From positions 186,001-250,000 of the forward strand of contig WOFQ01000009.1 of NCBI GenBank assembly GCA_012184525.1: a stretch of 64,000 nt of DNA. The letters run 5' to 3'. A program made the translations under genes and the position numbers. The DNA is from Xenoacremonium recifei. Its lineage: Eukaryota > Ascomycota > Sordariomycetes > Hypocreales > Nectriaceae. The first letter of the stretch is position 1. Each line of letters begins with the position of its first letter. The notes below the pieces were generated by a model. It saw only the letters and a list, made by a program, of their open reading frames with translations. It ran no database searches and was not told the origin of the DNA. This document shows positions 43,235 through 55,644 of this stretch, in pieces.

Positions 43235-45487
43235 CTACACAATTGTGATCCTCCGAACTTCGGCCCTCTTCACATAATCCTTTGGGAGTTTCCAGGCTGG
43301 CGCAAGTCTTACAAATGCCCCTGGAACTGTCGTCGACCTCCCGAGAACGAGACCGATGACGTCCAACGCTTTAGTATGCAGGAAGCAGAGGATCGTTACC
43401 TTCATCACATATTCCAACTGTTCGCCATCATCGTCCATGTATCGATCAGAGCTCTCTCCGCCGATAGCTCGACGATATGTCTTCTCCGTCTCGCCATTTT
43501 CCAAGAGCCCATCCGCTTCGTACATTCGAGTGTCGGGCAGAACGAAATGCCCTTCCGTTGGTTTCTCCCAACTACCAAAGACATGCACCCCGAACTCGGA
43601 CATGTTCTCTTGGAATAGAATCGTCGCTTCGACGACCGGGCCTCGGATCGTGATTGACCCAGCAGACACGTCACCGTACGGATTGATGGGCGATTGAATC
43701 GTCGTCTCTGCGCCTTCTACCTGTGCATAGATCACAATCGTCGTAACAGGCGAGTGTTCGTTCCAGACGACAGGGCTTCCCAAGCTGGCCCAGGACCAGG
43801 ATGGGGCAATTGATGTCTCGGGCATAGGTCTTTCAACCCAAGGACTGGCATGCCAGAGCAGGTCGTAGAACAAGGAAGACTTCCACAACCCGGCTAGGTA
43901 TGTGTCGCCAGTTCGCTCTTCCAGGTCCGAGGCAACTCCTGAGAGCGCAACCAGGCGATCGGCACTTGAAGTGATATTTCTCTGGCTGTAATTGCGGATG
44001 TTGTTGCGCCATTGCCTCGCTAGATCACTGGCTTCGACGGCAGTAGCATCTTCAGGCTTCTTTGCCACAGGATTTTCGCCTTCCACTTGTCGCTCAGAGT
44101 CACATTCCCAGATGATCGCTCCTGGGGTATAATGAATCATTCGTCGGGACAAAAGTTGTTCTTGGAAACACCACGCTCGAGTGTAGATCGGTCCATACCA
44201 AGTGAAATTCAAGGCCGAGTGGGATGCGTTACGAGCTGTTCGAGGAACCCAGTCTGCTGCAGCATACGAGTCCCGAGAATTGACATCGTTCATCGGGAGG
44301 ATCTTCCGGCGGACTTGGACTTTCTCGCCATTCTCCTCGGATCCTATGACGAGGTCCCAGGTCTTCCAGATCTCATCGCGAGCTGCAAAAATGGATGTCG
44401 TTGGTCCTGGCGACGAACTGGTGGCAATCGTGACATATGCATGCTTGTAAATGGTGGCCATCTGGGCAGCTTGTTCCTCCCAGTCCTCCCTGCTATCCTG
44501 GACAATGCAAAGTGAGTCAATCCAGATATAACGCAAGCCCAGACGTTTCGTAACTTCAATTGCGTCTTTGAAGGTGTTGTTGAGCTTTTGGGGTCTAATT
44601 CGTTTTTGCCTCTGTTGCAGATTGTCCTTCAGCGTACGAACTGGATGCTCGGTGCCCCAACAATGGCTAAGAGCAGCATATGTTCCCATGTCACCTAGTT
44701 TAGTTTCTACAAGTTTCATCGGGTCGCTAGCTGATCCTATGTCTAAAACTCTTTTAGGAAGCCTCGTAGGCGCGGAGGTGTCGCAGTTGGGGTGTTCTGT
44801 GTTGCATTTCTTCATGCAGCTCCCAATGAACCCCCATGCATCTTTTGTGTCAGATCGAATGCTTCGACCAGCAAAACTACCACAGAATGGCAAGAGATGG
44901 CTTGGAGCAGCTATTCTGGGGTCAGAGAATATTTCAAGAATACTCAGAGATACTGACCATGGGTGATCCCGATTTCAAATGCTACGAGCCGGAAGCCAGT
45001 GGTATACTCATCTGAGTCCTGAGTTTGGACAACAATCGGCTGCCCTTCGACGAGGATCAAGGTGATAGTAGCATCCAGGTCATCCATAAAACCTTGTTCG
45101 GACCTTGAGGCTCCATTTAGGACACTGAAACAATGGATACAACCGGAAGCTTTCTTACCATTGGGGGATATAATGTTGAAGACCTCGAATTAGGCAAAGG
45201 CAGTAGACGCATGGTTTGATCTTCTTAGAGTATCCTCGAGAAGTCTTTATCAGATCCTGGATATTTGGTTCTAAGATGAGCCAGACTGCACCATCATACA
45301 TCGCCTTCCGGTCTTGGTCATTAGAGAAGTCCCAAAAGCCAAGAGAATTGTTTGAGCTCGCTATGTGGTCGCGGGGGCTCAGGTTGTTGCAATTCGGGCA
45401 TATCCCGCGTAAAGGCTTAGCCAGATACGTATTTGCGCTACGACCAACTGTCGCTGCCGTATCGATAGCCTTTTGCAGAAAGGACAT
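43235..45487 (-). CDS. Heterokaryon incompatibility (HET) domain protein, second copy
   Basis: Exons 45487-45159, 45103-44958 and 44910-43235 (716 aa). The Cys-rich N-terminal part (ICPNCNNL, CVYCLCLIRGL) leads, after two short introns, into GKS-less linker sequence and then the HET domain: YAALSHCWG, RLGLRYIWIDSLCIVQDSREDWEEQ...IYKHAYVTIATSSS and RAWCFQEQLLSRRMIHY. The C-terminal part has SIAPSWSWASLGSPV and a beta-rich end. This is the ~700-aa TOL/HET-6-like layout and a different subgroup from the HET gene at 20.5 kb. The acceptor of intron 1 (at 45104) is one of two in-frame choices; the alternative leaves an intron of only 34 nt. The gene is intact. Confidence 0.87.
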
Positions 45488-46331
45488 TTCGAAGTAAATG
45501 CAATAGTAACTTCAGGGTCGTTGGGCGGTCTATGATGTATGACGCACTTTGGGCGCTAATCTTGATCGCCCGGCACCCTGCATCCAGAGGGTTAAGCTAG
45601 CGATAGCTCGCACTGCATGACTAGGGCATCAAAATGCAAGGCATAGAGAGCGAAGGAACGGCAAAAGACAAATTTCTTTCTGGAGATTTTCATCATAGCG
45701 ATACAGAGGTGGTATGCTTCGCACCGTGTTGATGTTTTGAACGAGAGGGTTACTACATGTTTTTCACACTTTCCTCTTTCAGATTAACCTTTTGCTTGTC
45801 TACTGCAGCCTGGGGTTTCGTTGTCTTTGACATAAGAACTCTTGCCTCACTTGAATCCGGAGACGGCCTGGGGTAACAGATTCCGGATCAGCGCTTCACC
45901 CTTAGGATTACAAAGGAACAACAACGATTGTGATTTCTGACGTATAATCTCCTCAAAGAACAATCCCGTCGCTTATGCATTTTTGGGAGATGGTGGCGAA
46001 AAGTCTTATCGGAGAACAGCCTAATGCATGATGATGCAGCCATCCTTGTGCTCGTGGAGTGAAGGGCCCTTTGGTAAGACATTATTATATTCGAAATTAA
46101 TATTTCACTTGCATATCTTTTATCCTCATTCTTCCTCTAAAAGCCAAGATAATCCCCCTCATCGTCTGTTACGTCGTCAGACCGGGATAAAGTGAGGGGC
46201 ATTCCAACCCCTCCGGATTATCACTTAATGCGACACCGAATCAATCCGGTCATCGCCGGCTTCGCTCCGAGCCGCGGGGCTCGGCAACCTCCCGACATAC
46301 TTACTCTATGATAACTGTAGACAACTTGACC
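45488..46331. promoter_or_regulatory. Divergent promoter between HET and zinc-cluster genes
   Basis: 844 bases separate the two start codons. Near 46190-46230 a block AGTGAGGGG...CCCCTCCGGATTATCACT reads as a loose inverted arrangement, with CGG-type half sites around 46213 and 46247. There is no strong TATA element and no other coding signal. Confidence 0.35.
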
Positions 46332-48963
46332 ATGTCTTCATCAGCAGCGTCTGCTCATTTGTCTCGATCTGCAAACGCGTAAGTGAATGGTTTAGTGTCT
46401 TAGAACCTGGCGAATCAGGGCGCGTTAATTAGAACCGCTGATTAATTCCTGTCCCTCTCCAGGTGTGAGTCTTGTCGGAGACGAAAGGTCAAATGCTCAG
46501 GCCAGCAACCTTGCCAGAGCTGCATACGCCAACGAACTGAGTGTAGGTTCGGAAATGCTGGCCGAAGAGGCTACTCCGAGTCGTAAGCCGTCCTCCTTCT
46601 AAACTTGCAGTTTCAACTTCTAATCAGCATCTCTCAGCTACGTACAGGGTCTATTGGCGACGATTCAGGCTCAGGAGAAGAAACTAAAAGAAAAGCCAAG
46701 CGGTATAGTCATCTCAAAACAACTCCAAGAAACCTCATTCGACTGACTTTATTCAGTCTCGCCTCAGGATAGCGGATCCCATCATGGTATCTCACCAATA
46801 GAATCAAGTGCTGTTGAGCTGCAGACCAGAATGATCAGCGATCCAGCCACGGAATCATTAGCTGTTAGCCCAGGTAAGAAAGATTAAGGAAGAGTTCTTG
46901 CAAAGTTTCAAGTCTAATATCCCGAGAACAGTTACAGAACTGGCCTCTGGTCCAGCATTTGAATCTCGAGTACGATCACTTCTGCGCGATCACGCTGAAG
47001 GCAGTCGTAATACTCATACGTCCCCCGAAGATTCGCTTGACTCGATAATAGCGTCTTCATCTCCCAAAAATGATCCTTCTCCAGGTCAATGGAAAACCAC
47101 AAAGGAGTTGGTTGAGGGAGTGCCCTGCCCCAACCTTATGTCTAAAGATCGTTCTTACCAGTTGTTTGAAGAGTTTGTCGGCCTGATGGGCATAAATCAG
47201 CACTTTATTGACCCCAGAAATTTCTCCGACTCTCTCACTCTGTTATACCAGAGCGAACACTCTCGAAATAAACAAATGGAGACAATGTGGTTCACCGAGT
47301 ACCTACTCATCATGGCAATGGGGATGCTCATTGGATCTCCCAGTCATGGCTCTCAAAATCCGCCGGGAAACGAGTATTTCGCAAAAGCTCTGAAACGACT
47401 TCCGCCTATGCATCAACTTGGAGCCCACGGGATCATATCTGTTGAGATTTTGTGCTTAATCACGCTCTACCTGCAATGGTGTGATCGTAAACATGACGCG
47501 TATCTATATGTAAGGCTTGAAGATATTATTTCCGTTTATTTTGGCTAATGCTGGCCTCAGATTGGTGCAGCTATGCGACTAGCTATCGCTCTTGGTTGCT
47601 CGCTTCCATATGACGAGCAGGAGGGTTTGCCTTCAGAAATATGCCATCGAGTACGAGTGTGGTGGACAGCATACATGCTTGACAGGTACGTTCTCTCGTG
47701 CGCGGTATGGGGTATGGAAACTGACGCCCTTTTAGACGCTTATCTGCTGGTCTAGGCTTTCCTATGGCTGTTGATGATCGCCAGCTCCGAGCGGATCTTC
47801 CAAGACCCTCGGCGGGGTTTCAACCTCCGCTGCCAATGGTGATTAACATTCGAATTGCTCGAGCAACGGGAGAAATAATGACCTGTAAGATATTGATCTT
47901 CTTGAGACCCTTACAACTTGGGACTAATCTTCCCCGTCGCTGTGCAGCCTTTTACGGTAATACGCCAATAACACAGGGGGAACTTGTACAAAAGATACAA
48001 AGCACCCTTCTGAACCTTTATGAGACGGGAAGATCAATACCCGATACGTTAGCAGTCAACTTTCAACAGCCTGATATCAAGGTTTCAAGAACAGGCGCTT
48101 CATTATACCTCATGTTATTCCAAGTAAGCTTCTCTCTGCGTTCTTTCACCCCGAGCAGCAACGCTAACATCTGTCTTCTACAGGCCATGATTCTGTGCAT
48201 CAGGCCAGTTCTTCTGCAAAGTGTCAAGGATAAGGTTGAGTTTGCCAGAGCAAACCCAAGCCAACCTCCTTCAGTGGCTCCCATTATCGCCCGATTGTGC
48301 CACTCGTGTCAAGAGGCGGCTGCAAAGAGCATACAGATTTTAAGTTCTCTCCAGAAACAAAAGACCATTGCATTGTTTGGGTTCTTTGACCTAGACGCCA
48401 CATTTTCGGCAGCGTTTGTCTTGCTGATGATGGGATTTGTCAAAAGCAACGACCCTGAACATCCACCGGAAGGTTTGGAGCAAGCCTTCGAGGTACTTCG
48501 CTACCTGTCAAACGCGGGAAACAAGTCCGCTGAGCAAAGGATGAACGATCTCAAGCAGTTCTGTTTCCATGTATGGTCACCAGACAAGATGCCTGACAAA
48601 TGGAAGTGGCTCGAGCATCCAGATGAACAAACTCTCGATGATCTAGCCAATTCAATATTGGCTACAAACGCTACTCAGGAGAACGAGCGGACTGGGGTAC
48701 TCGATGGTCAGGCCTTTAACCCGTCTGATCTACAATCCTTCTGGCCAGAAGGCTGGGCTGGTTGGTTCGGCGAAACAAAGTCACCTACAGCCATCGGTGA
48801 TTTAAACAACCCCATGCTTTCTTTTGATGCTGCCGGCGATTTCCAGATAGATCTAAACCCTGAGGCAAACGAGATCTACTCTAGCTTTAATGATCCCAAC
48901 CTGCCCCTCACGGGTGTGGATGAGATGGACTGGGCAGAAATGGAAAAGATATTTCGCGCATAG
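46332..48963 (+). CDS. Zn2Cys6 fungal transcription factor
   Basis: Nine exons: 46332-46378, 46463-46582, 46638-46702, 46757-46873, 46932-47509, 47561-47685, 47736-47884, 47948-48123 and 48184-48963 (718 aa). All splice junctions keep the frame. The first intron ends right before CESCRRRKVKCSGQQPCQSC, the zinc cluster (six Cys from residue ~17), followed by a coiled linker YVQGLLATIQAQEKKLKEK. The fungal-specific domain shows IGAAMRLAIALGCSLPY, RVRVWWTAYMLDRRLSAGLGFPMAV and ARATGEIMTSFYGN. The acidic C-terminus (GVDEMDWAEMEKIF) fits an activation domain. It lies tail-to-tail with malate synthase and 3.7 kb from a peroxisomal dehydrogenase, so a role in C2 metabolism is possible but unproven. 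Confidence 0.9.
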
Positions 48964-49173
48964 TACCATGTATAGTCAATGTATAAATTACTAGCAAGAT
49001 AGAATTATGGAACACTTCCTTTAACAATGAGCAACCTCTGGTTTTCATGACTTCGTGCTATTACCGCTTCGTCCACTCTTTAAAACTCAAACTTTGGTAG
49101 TAACCACCTCGTGATACAGCAACCTAGTCCTTTGTTAGCTATCTATTCAATATCCCCGCTGGTCTATTTTGAC

Positions 49174-50883
49174 TTACTCTGGCAAGAATCCGACGTAGTC
49201 TTTCCCAACGATCTGCTTCCTCAAGTAATCGCCCGTAAGCGCAAATTTGTTTCCCTCTGGTGCAGCAGCAGTCAGATCTTTGACCTGACCATCGAGAACT
49301 GAAAGCACATAAGCCTCATCCACGGCTTGTCCTTCTACTGTGACAGCCTTGTTGCGCACCCACTGCCAGAGCTGGCTTCGAGAAACTTCAGCTGTAGCAG
49401 CATCCTCCTACATGATATCAATCAGCTCTGTATGCCACCCTTCCGAGACAAGGACTTACCATGAGGTTATCAATAGCGCTGCAGCCAATGCCTCTCAACC
49501 AAGCCTCCATGTACACCAAGCAGACTCGGATGTTCTTGAAGACTCCATCGTTGGTGATACTTCCCGGCATCTTGGGGTTAAGTAGATCCTCCCGGGTGAC
49601 CTTCTCTGTGGTTCTGCGATATATTTGGTTCGCACCTGGCATGTACTGGTTAAAGATCTCCTCAGCAAGACCGGCAAGTCCCGGATGCGCCACCCAAGTT
49701 CCATCGTGCCCTGCCTTGGCTTCACGAAGCTTGTCGGCCTTGACACTTGCAAGGGCTTTCTCATTGGCAGCGGGATCAGCCTTGATTGGAACCAACGCAC
49801 TCATCCCTCCCATGGCATGGATACCACGACGGTGGCAAGTCTCTATCAGCAGTCGCACATAGGCGTCCATGAAAGGAACCGTCATATTAACGTCAATGCG
49901 GTTGGGGAGAAGTAGACCTGGTTGGTTTCGGAAAACCTTGATAAATGTGAAGATGTAATCCCATCTTCCACAGTTTAGACCACCAATGTGATCTCGGAGC
50001 TCGTAAATGATCTGCAAACTTGTTAGTCTAGCTTCACGAGGAAGGCAAGGAGGGAAGAATACCTCGTCCATTTCGAATGCAGCACTAATTGTTTCGATCA
50101 AAACAGTTCCTCGAATGGTTCCCCGAGGCATGCCGATAAAATCTTGCGCAGCGTTGTACACATCGTTCCATAGCCGAGCCTCCAGGTGGGATTCAAGTTT
50201 GGGAATATAAAAGTAGGGGCCAATGCCCTGAGACACAAGTTCCTTGGCGTTGTGAAAGAAGTAAAGACCAAAGTCAAAGAGGGCTCCTGACATCGGAGAT
50301 CCATCGACAGTGAAATGGCTCTCGTTCAGATGCCAACCTCGCGTCCTGCAAATCAATGTAGGCAGTGTCTTGTCAGTGCGCAACTTATACTCCTTCTCTC
50401 CAATTGAGAAGTCGATTTGGCGACGGACAGCATCATAAAGGTTGACTTGGCCCTGGATCACATTCTCCCAGGATGGTGTAAGTGAATCTTAGGCCTCGTC
50501 AGTCTGGCTCAATAACTAATGATGACTGGAAGAGACCAACCTTCAAAATCGGCCATGTATGCATAGACATTTGAGTTCAGAGCATTCACAATCATTTTTC
50601 TATCGGTAGGGCCCGTAATCTCAACTCTTCTATCAGCCAGCCCTGGTCCTGGGCTAGCCCCTTTCCAGTGGACGTCTTCCCGGATGTGCTTGGTTTCAGG
50701 GAGGAAGTCAAGAGTGCCACCATTGTCAATTGATTGCTGGCGCTCTTCACGAGCACGAAGAAGTTGCTGTCGCGTGCTTTCGAAGCATCGATGGAGTATG
50801 GTGAGGAATTTGCAGGCCTCTTCGCTCAGGATCTTGCTAGCCTCGCCATTCAAGGGGCCAAGGATAGCCACCGTATTAGACAT
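49174..50883 (-). CDS. Malate synthase, lacking the usual peroxisomal tail
   Basis: Exons 50883-50541, 50487-50063, 50011-49460 and 49407-49174 (517 aa). It condenses glyoxylate with acetyl-CoA to malate in the glyoxylate cycle. The family marks run throughout: TKHIREDVHWKG, VNALNSNVYAYMADFEDSLTPSW, PYFYIPKLESHLEARLWNDV, GTIRGTVLIETISAAFEMDE, CGRWDYIFTFIKVFR and AIDNLM-EDAATAEVSRSQLWQW. The start MSNTVAIL is preferred to an upstream TTG. The protein ends GKDYVGFLPE, about 20 residues shorter than typical enzymes (about 540 aa), and has no SKL-type C-terminal peroxisomal signal. Either the tail was lost or a further exon is missed; a GTAAGT at the stop codon leads only to a short unrelated tail. 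It is transcribed toward the zinc-cluster gene. Confidence 0.88.
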
Positions 50884-51533
50884 GTTGAACTCGGGGTATT
50901 CGAACAATACAACACTTTACTTAAATGGCTTATTATCGCCATGAGCCTCTACCTAAGTTATGCTTTTATATACCCTCGTACTTGATTATTTCATCCACGG
51001 AGTATATAATCCGTAACTGTCCGGGACACGACCCGAAGCATCTATTCTCGATCCCCGATATCGGCGGCGGATGCCGGGCCGACCTCCGAAACCGATAACA
51101 TCACGCCCAGAAACTCCTCAATAACTCATAGCATACCTTTTTGGAGTATAATCTGGAGCAGTGGCGTGGACTAAGAATTATTCGTTGCTTTTTTGGTTGC
51201 GGAAGTAACTCCAGTTAAGCCCACCCAGAAGGGGGCTTCGAGTAAGGTGGAGGGACTGCCTCTTTCTACATCCTGAAGGAGATATATGAACCACCTCGGA
51301 TTAGACTACCTCATCAGGAGATTCAAGAGCATTGCGATTTTTTATCTGTAGGCATTTCTAAAATGTCGATACAGCACAGTACTCTAGCTTAATGGCCGAC
51401 GTCGTGGTAGACTCTCAACTCAGACTTGTTGCCAAAGACTTGCATTTATGGACCATCCAGTCTTCGGGTTATCCCTGCAAAATGTTCGTATTTTATTTTC
51501 TTCTCATATTTATCTTCTTATATGCACTCTTCG
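50884..51533. promoter_or_regulatory. Malate synthase promoter region
   Basis: 650 bases between the malate synthase start and the downstream end of the dehydrogenase gene. A GC-rich patch at 51040-51115 contains the perfect palindrome CCGATATCGG (51055-51064) and several CGG/CCG half sites such as those bound by zinc-cluster regulators. There is a TATATA element (51004-51009) on the plus strand. Confidence 0.4.
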
Positions 51534-52624
51534 TTACAGGCGGCTTTGTTTGATCAGATGTGCGTTGACCGGGGAAATAGCCTTCCCGCTTTGAGCGAAA
51601 GAAAGGATATTCTCCATTCCAAGTCGCTCAAAGCCAATGTGAGAGTCCAGCGACGCTCCCGCATTATGTGAGAGCAGCTCGACGTTCTTCATCTTGACCA
51701 ACTCTGGGCTTATATGGGGCTCGTTCTCGAAGACGTCAAGTCCAGCCGCTGAAAGATGCCCGCTCTTCAAGGCCTCAACCAAGTCTGCTTCGTTGATCAG
51801 CTTGCCACGTGCAATGTTGACAAGTCTAGCGCCCTTCTTCATCTTAGCTAACCCGTCCTTGCTCAAGAGCGTCTCGCCGGCAAACGGTGTTGCGACCAAC
51901 ACGCAATCTGCTTCCGCGAGGAGCGTTTCCGCATTCTTGTGGAAGACAGCATTAATGGGTGCCTCAATCTCCTTCGGCATTTGTACCACATCGTTGTAAA
52001 GGATCTTCATATCAAGAGCCTTGTAGGCTTTCTCTGCGATACGACGTCCAATGCGGCCGAAACCGATGATGCCCAAGGTGAATCCAGCTGGATTTCGGGA
52101 AACTGGTGCGAGGTTGCGGTTGGCGTCGATAAATTGGTCCTTGTCGCCAGACCTCGCAGCAACAGCTGACCAGGATAACAGCCGGAAAGTTGAGATTATG
52201 AGCCAGATGGCTGCATCGGCAACGGACTCTGTGCAAGCCGCTGCAGCATTGCAATACACGACTCCTAAGATCATCAAGTAAGCATTTAACTCTCACGACA
52301 AGATCTTGAAATGCTACCTTTCCGGGCCAGAGCCGCTGTGTCAACCCAGTCGAAGCCAGCGCCAGCACTAGCGTAGATTTTACAGGAGGCGGGCAGCAGA
52401 GAGATCAGCTCATCATCCCAGTTGCCCATCTCGCCTCCAGTGTTCCAAAATGGCCTGTAGATGGCAAAGAAGTCGCCAAAGGTCTTGTTTTTCAGAGCTT
52501 GAATGAATTCAGCGCGGCCCATGCTGTATGAGCGCCGAATCTCAAATTTAGCATTGAAAGTCTCGTATAACTCATGATTCCAGCGGATGTCATCGCCGAG
52601 CTGGAGAACAATTGGTTTCGCCAT
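51534..52624 (-). CDS. D-isomer-specific 2-hydroxyacid dehydrogenase with C-terminal SRL
   Basis: Exons 52624-52318 and 52264-51534 (345 aa). The 53-nt intron (GTAGCA donor, GATGATCTTAG end) gives ARKGVVYCNAAAACTESVAD. NAD binding is at LGIIGFGRIGRRIAEKA. Catalytic residues are Arg in NIARGKLINEADL, Glu in DVFENEPHI and His in LLSHNAGA. The likely reaction is reduction of glyoxylate or hydroxypyruvate, as in fungal glyoxylate reductases. The protein ends IKQSRL: SRL fits the PTS1 peroxisomal import consensus, which would place it with the glyoxylate pool next to malate synthase activity. Its direction matches malate synthase, 650 bp downstream. It is clearly diverged from the other hydroxyacid dehydrogenase at 40.3 kb. 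Confidence 0.9.
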
Positions 52625-53258
52625 TTTGCAGTGGATCAATCGCCGAAGGTACGGAAAACAGACGACAAAGGAAAAACCAGGACGAACCCTTCAATTGGGG
52701 CACGCCGGTTTAATATACAGCGAATCGTCCAACAAAAACGCAGTAAGGCTCGTCTTCCCCGGAAAGTCTGCCGACTTTGTACCCCAAACAAAAGCACTTA
52801 TAACCCCCAAAGCAGCGAATTCCCCCGGACAGGGCAGCGAGCTCCCCTGTACTGAAACCTCACAGTGGACTTTGGTTCGCTCGCTTTTGCGGGGGTGGCG
52901 GCCAGTCTCGGTCTTCTGTCCGAGAAGACGGACTTGTAACGTGCTACATGGAAAACGCTCTCTAGAAGATCTCACTCAATTTTTGCCCTTGTCTAAGCAG
53001 TTGTTTACAAGACTGGAACTGTCGTATATCTCATCTCCAGGTCTTGAATTTGGTGGAGGCCACCATACTTCGTGAGCCGCCACTATTTAGTGCTCCTCGG
53101 CCTGGCACTGCAATTAGACGCAGCGACAAGTCGTCAGCTATCAGGAGATTCGTAGGAAAGATGTGAATTCCCCAATTGAGTTGCGATCTCGTCAATTTCA
53201 TACCCTTTGTTCCCGTTTATCAAGTCTAACCCTCTAAATCCCAGTATTTCGTACAACA
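52625..53258. other. Intergenic, dehydrogenase promoter
   Basis: About 630 bases upstream of the SRL-tailed dehydrogenase and downstream of the next zinc-cluster gene. No coding signal and no clear operator seen. Confidence 0.45.
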
Positions 53259-55644
53259 TTAGACATAAGGTCCGTTCCCATTTCCCCGAAGAAGATTGTC
53301 AAAGAAGTTCGCATCAACGCCCTGAAGTGCCCATTTATCTACTTCAGCAGTCACCTCCATTGGGAACGGATTATCTTGCAGTCCCATCACTTGGACAGGA
53401 TTGGGGTCCATGGCGCCTGAAAACATGTTCCACTGCGAACCTCCCAGGAGTGGCCATGATTGAGCTTGCAGACCAAACGCCGGCGCGTTTCCGTTCAACG
53501 ATGGATGTGTTCGAGGATCTGGAGCAGAATTGACAGCCGCGGGAGATGCATTGGATGCAGTAAAGGCACTGCGTGGCCGGAACTCTGCTGCTATCACCGG
53601 GCCTACTGCAGCGGTAAGGTTTGTTGGCGCAGAGGATGAGCGGACAATGCCTCCCTTGACGATGGTGATCTCGCCATAGAATGGAACCACAAGCCTCAGG
53701 GAGCCATCGTCGTTGGATGAATCCGCCTCGATCGCCAATATCCGCCGAAGAACCGTAGTGATTTGCTCCGAAACCACATTTTGGGTAGCGCCTCCGTCCA
53801 GCACAAGGGCAATGGTCTGTTCTACGAGAGCAAGGTCGCTCAGTCGCTTCGCCGACAAAAGCTGCTCCATCCCGTAGTTATTTCGCCGGTTATCCAGGTG
53901 AGCTAGCAGCAATGTCAAGGCTCCGGTGAAGGCAGTCAGGTCGACGCCGCGACATGTGAAGGACGAGAAGGCGAATGATCGGAACGCGATGAAGCGCGTC
54001 AGCAGATCCCGGCTCGCGTTGATGCAGGTTATCTTACTATAATCGTACCGTCTCTCCTTCGAAACTCGTAGCATGTACGGCAGATGAAGAAGCACGATCA
54101 GATTATAGTGAGTGATTTGGGACATGATCCTCATGAGATCTTTCAGTTCTTGGTCGGTTCCCGCGCTCGCAGCCAAGTAGGGGATTGGCCACCACTGGCT
54201 TGGGATGTCTTTCATCATTGCTTTGAAGTGGAGATCGATCTCTTGGGTAATGGCGTAGTCATCGCACGCGACCTGCTCGTTGCGCTCGATGATACGAGCC
54301 GCCACCAGACTCTGGATCTGCTCGACGCGGCTGAAATAGCAATCGCCCTCTGAGGGTTCAATTGGCGTATCTTCAAGCCTTGAGTTCGGACACCCAGCTG
54401 GAAGGCCGAGGATAAGAGCCAGGTATCTGTCGACATGAACAATCTTGCGCCACATACAAGGAGGAGACGCTATGCTCGTAGGGTCGAGAGTTGTGATGGC
54501 GCGACCGTCCCCGCGATGGATACCAAGTAGCTGGGCAAGGGAGATGGCTCTACGATAGAGAAGCCATCCGCGACGCAGGTTGGCAGCGTTGATCTGGAAT
54601 ATTCCCTCCAGGGCAAGGAGCTCAAGCCCTTCTAGCGAACCGATGAGTTCGTCGTTGCTACTGACAAGATTGGACGCAACTTCAAAGTATCGCTTCATCG
54701 CCCTCTGTGCCGGTTCTTTCATCCGCAATGTTTTGTAGTCGAAGTGAGACGGCAGAAGCTGTATCGCGAGGGCAAGTTGCATCAGTGCCCTCGCGAGGAG
54801 CACGGGATGGCTGGACGGAGCAGGCAAAAGGGCCAAGGCACAAGGCGTCTTTGCTTTTCCCGCGATCATCGCCTCGAACTGGACAGTAAAAAATTATAAA
54901 AATACAGAGTTGGTGCCCACAGATAGGAGTACGTTCGCATCGTGTTGGCATGGCAAGTGCTCGTAAAGTGCTTGGCTCAGCTTCTGATATCTCGGCGTGA
55001 CGGAGCGTGGCACGGGGCAGGCTGGCGACTTTTGATCCGAGGCTGGGCTGTCTTTGGACTTCTCTGTAACCTTGATGGACTAAATTAGTGACAAGCCTCT
55101 CTTTGTAGTCAAAATCGCATACCACAGCACTGAAGAAGAGCGAGGTCGGAGTATCAACACAGTCAATACTGTCTGAGCACTTCTGTTCATCTTCCAGAGA
55201 ACCCCTGTCCTCGCCTGGCCGTGGAAAGCCATCGGGCCAGAAGTCGTCTATACCTTCTGGAATGACCTTCTCGACGACCTTCTGAAGCATCTTCTCGAGC
55301 CGACTGAGCCTGTCCGAGAATATTGGCGGCTCGGATGGGGGATCGGATGCCCCGGGATTTGACTCCGGTTTCACTTCTGGGTTGAACTCTTGACTGATGC
55401 ATTTTGTACCTCTTTGCACGCATCCTAGACATATCTTTGGGTTTTGGGGGTTGGCTTCACACTTCGTCTTGCGCTTCTTGCCTGCACATCCGAATTAGTG
55501 TACCCTTGCAAGATTCGGAGGATCGCTTTCCCTACATTCCCAGCAGCTGGTGGTGCCCTTGCGAAGCTTCCGCCTCTTGACCTCAGGCTGAGACTCGTCA
55601 TCAGCGCTGCGGTGCCTGCTCTCCGATGGTACAGGAGTTTGCAT
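53259..55644 (-). CDS. Zn2Cys6 fungal transcription factor
   Basis: Exons 55644-55536, 55481-55123, 55070-54933 and 54878-53259 (~741 aa). The first intron (GTAGGG...GTGCAG) splits the zinc cluster: SCWE joins CKKRKTKCEANPQNPKICLGCVQRGTKC, giving all six cysteines. Then come a coiled linker (RLSRLEKMLQKVVEKVI) and the fungal-specific domain, with ALYEHLPCQHDAN joining FEAMIAGKAKTP, SHPVLLARALMQLALAIQLLP, WLLYRRAISLAQLLGIHR and RKIVHVDRYLALILGLP. The acceptor of intron 2 is uncertain: 55080 or 55071 both keep the frame, changing the length by three residues. It is a nuclear regulator with unknown target. It neighbours the SRL dehydrogenase, head-to-tail. Confidence 0.85.
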
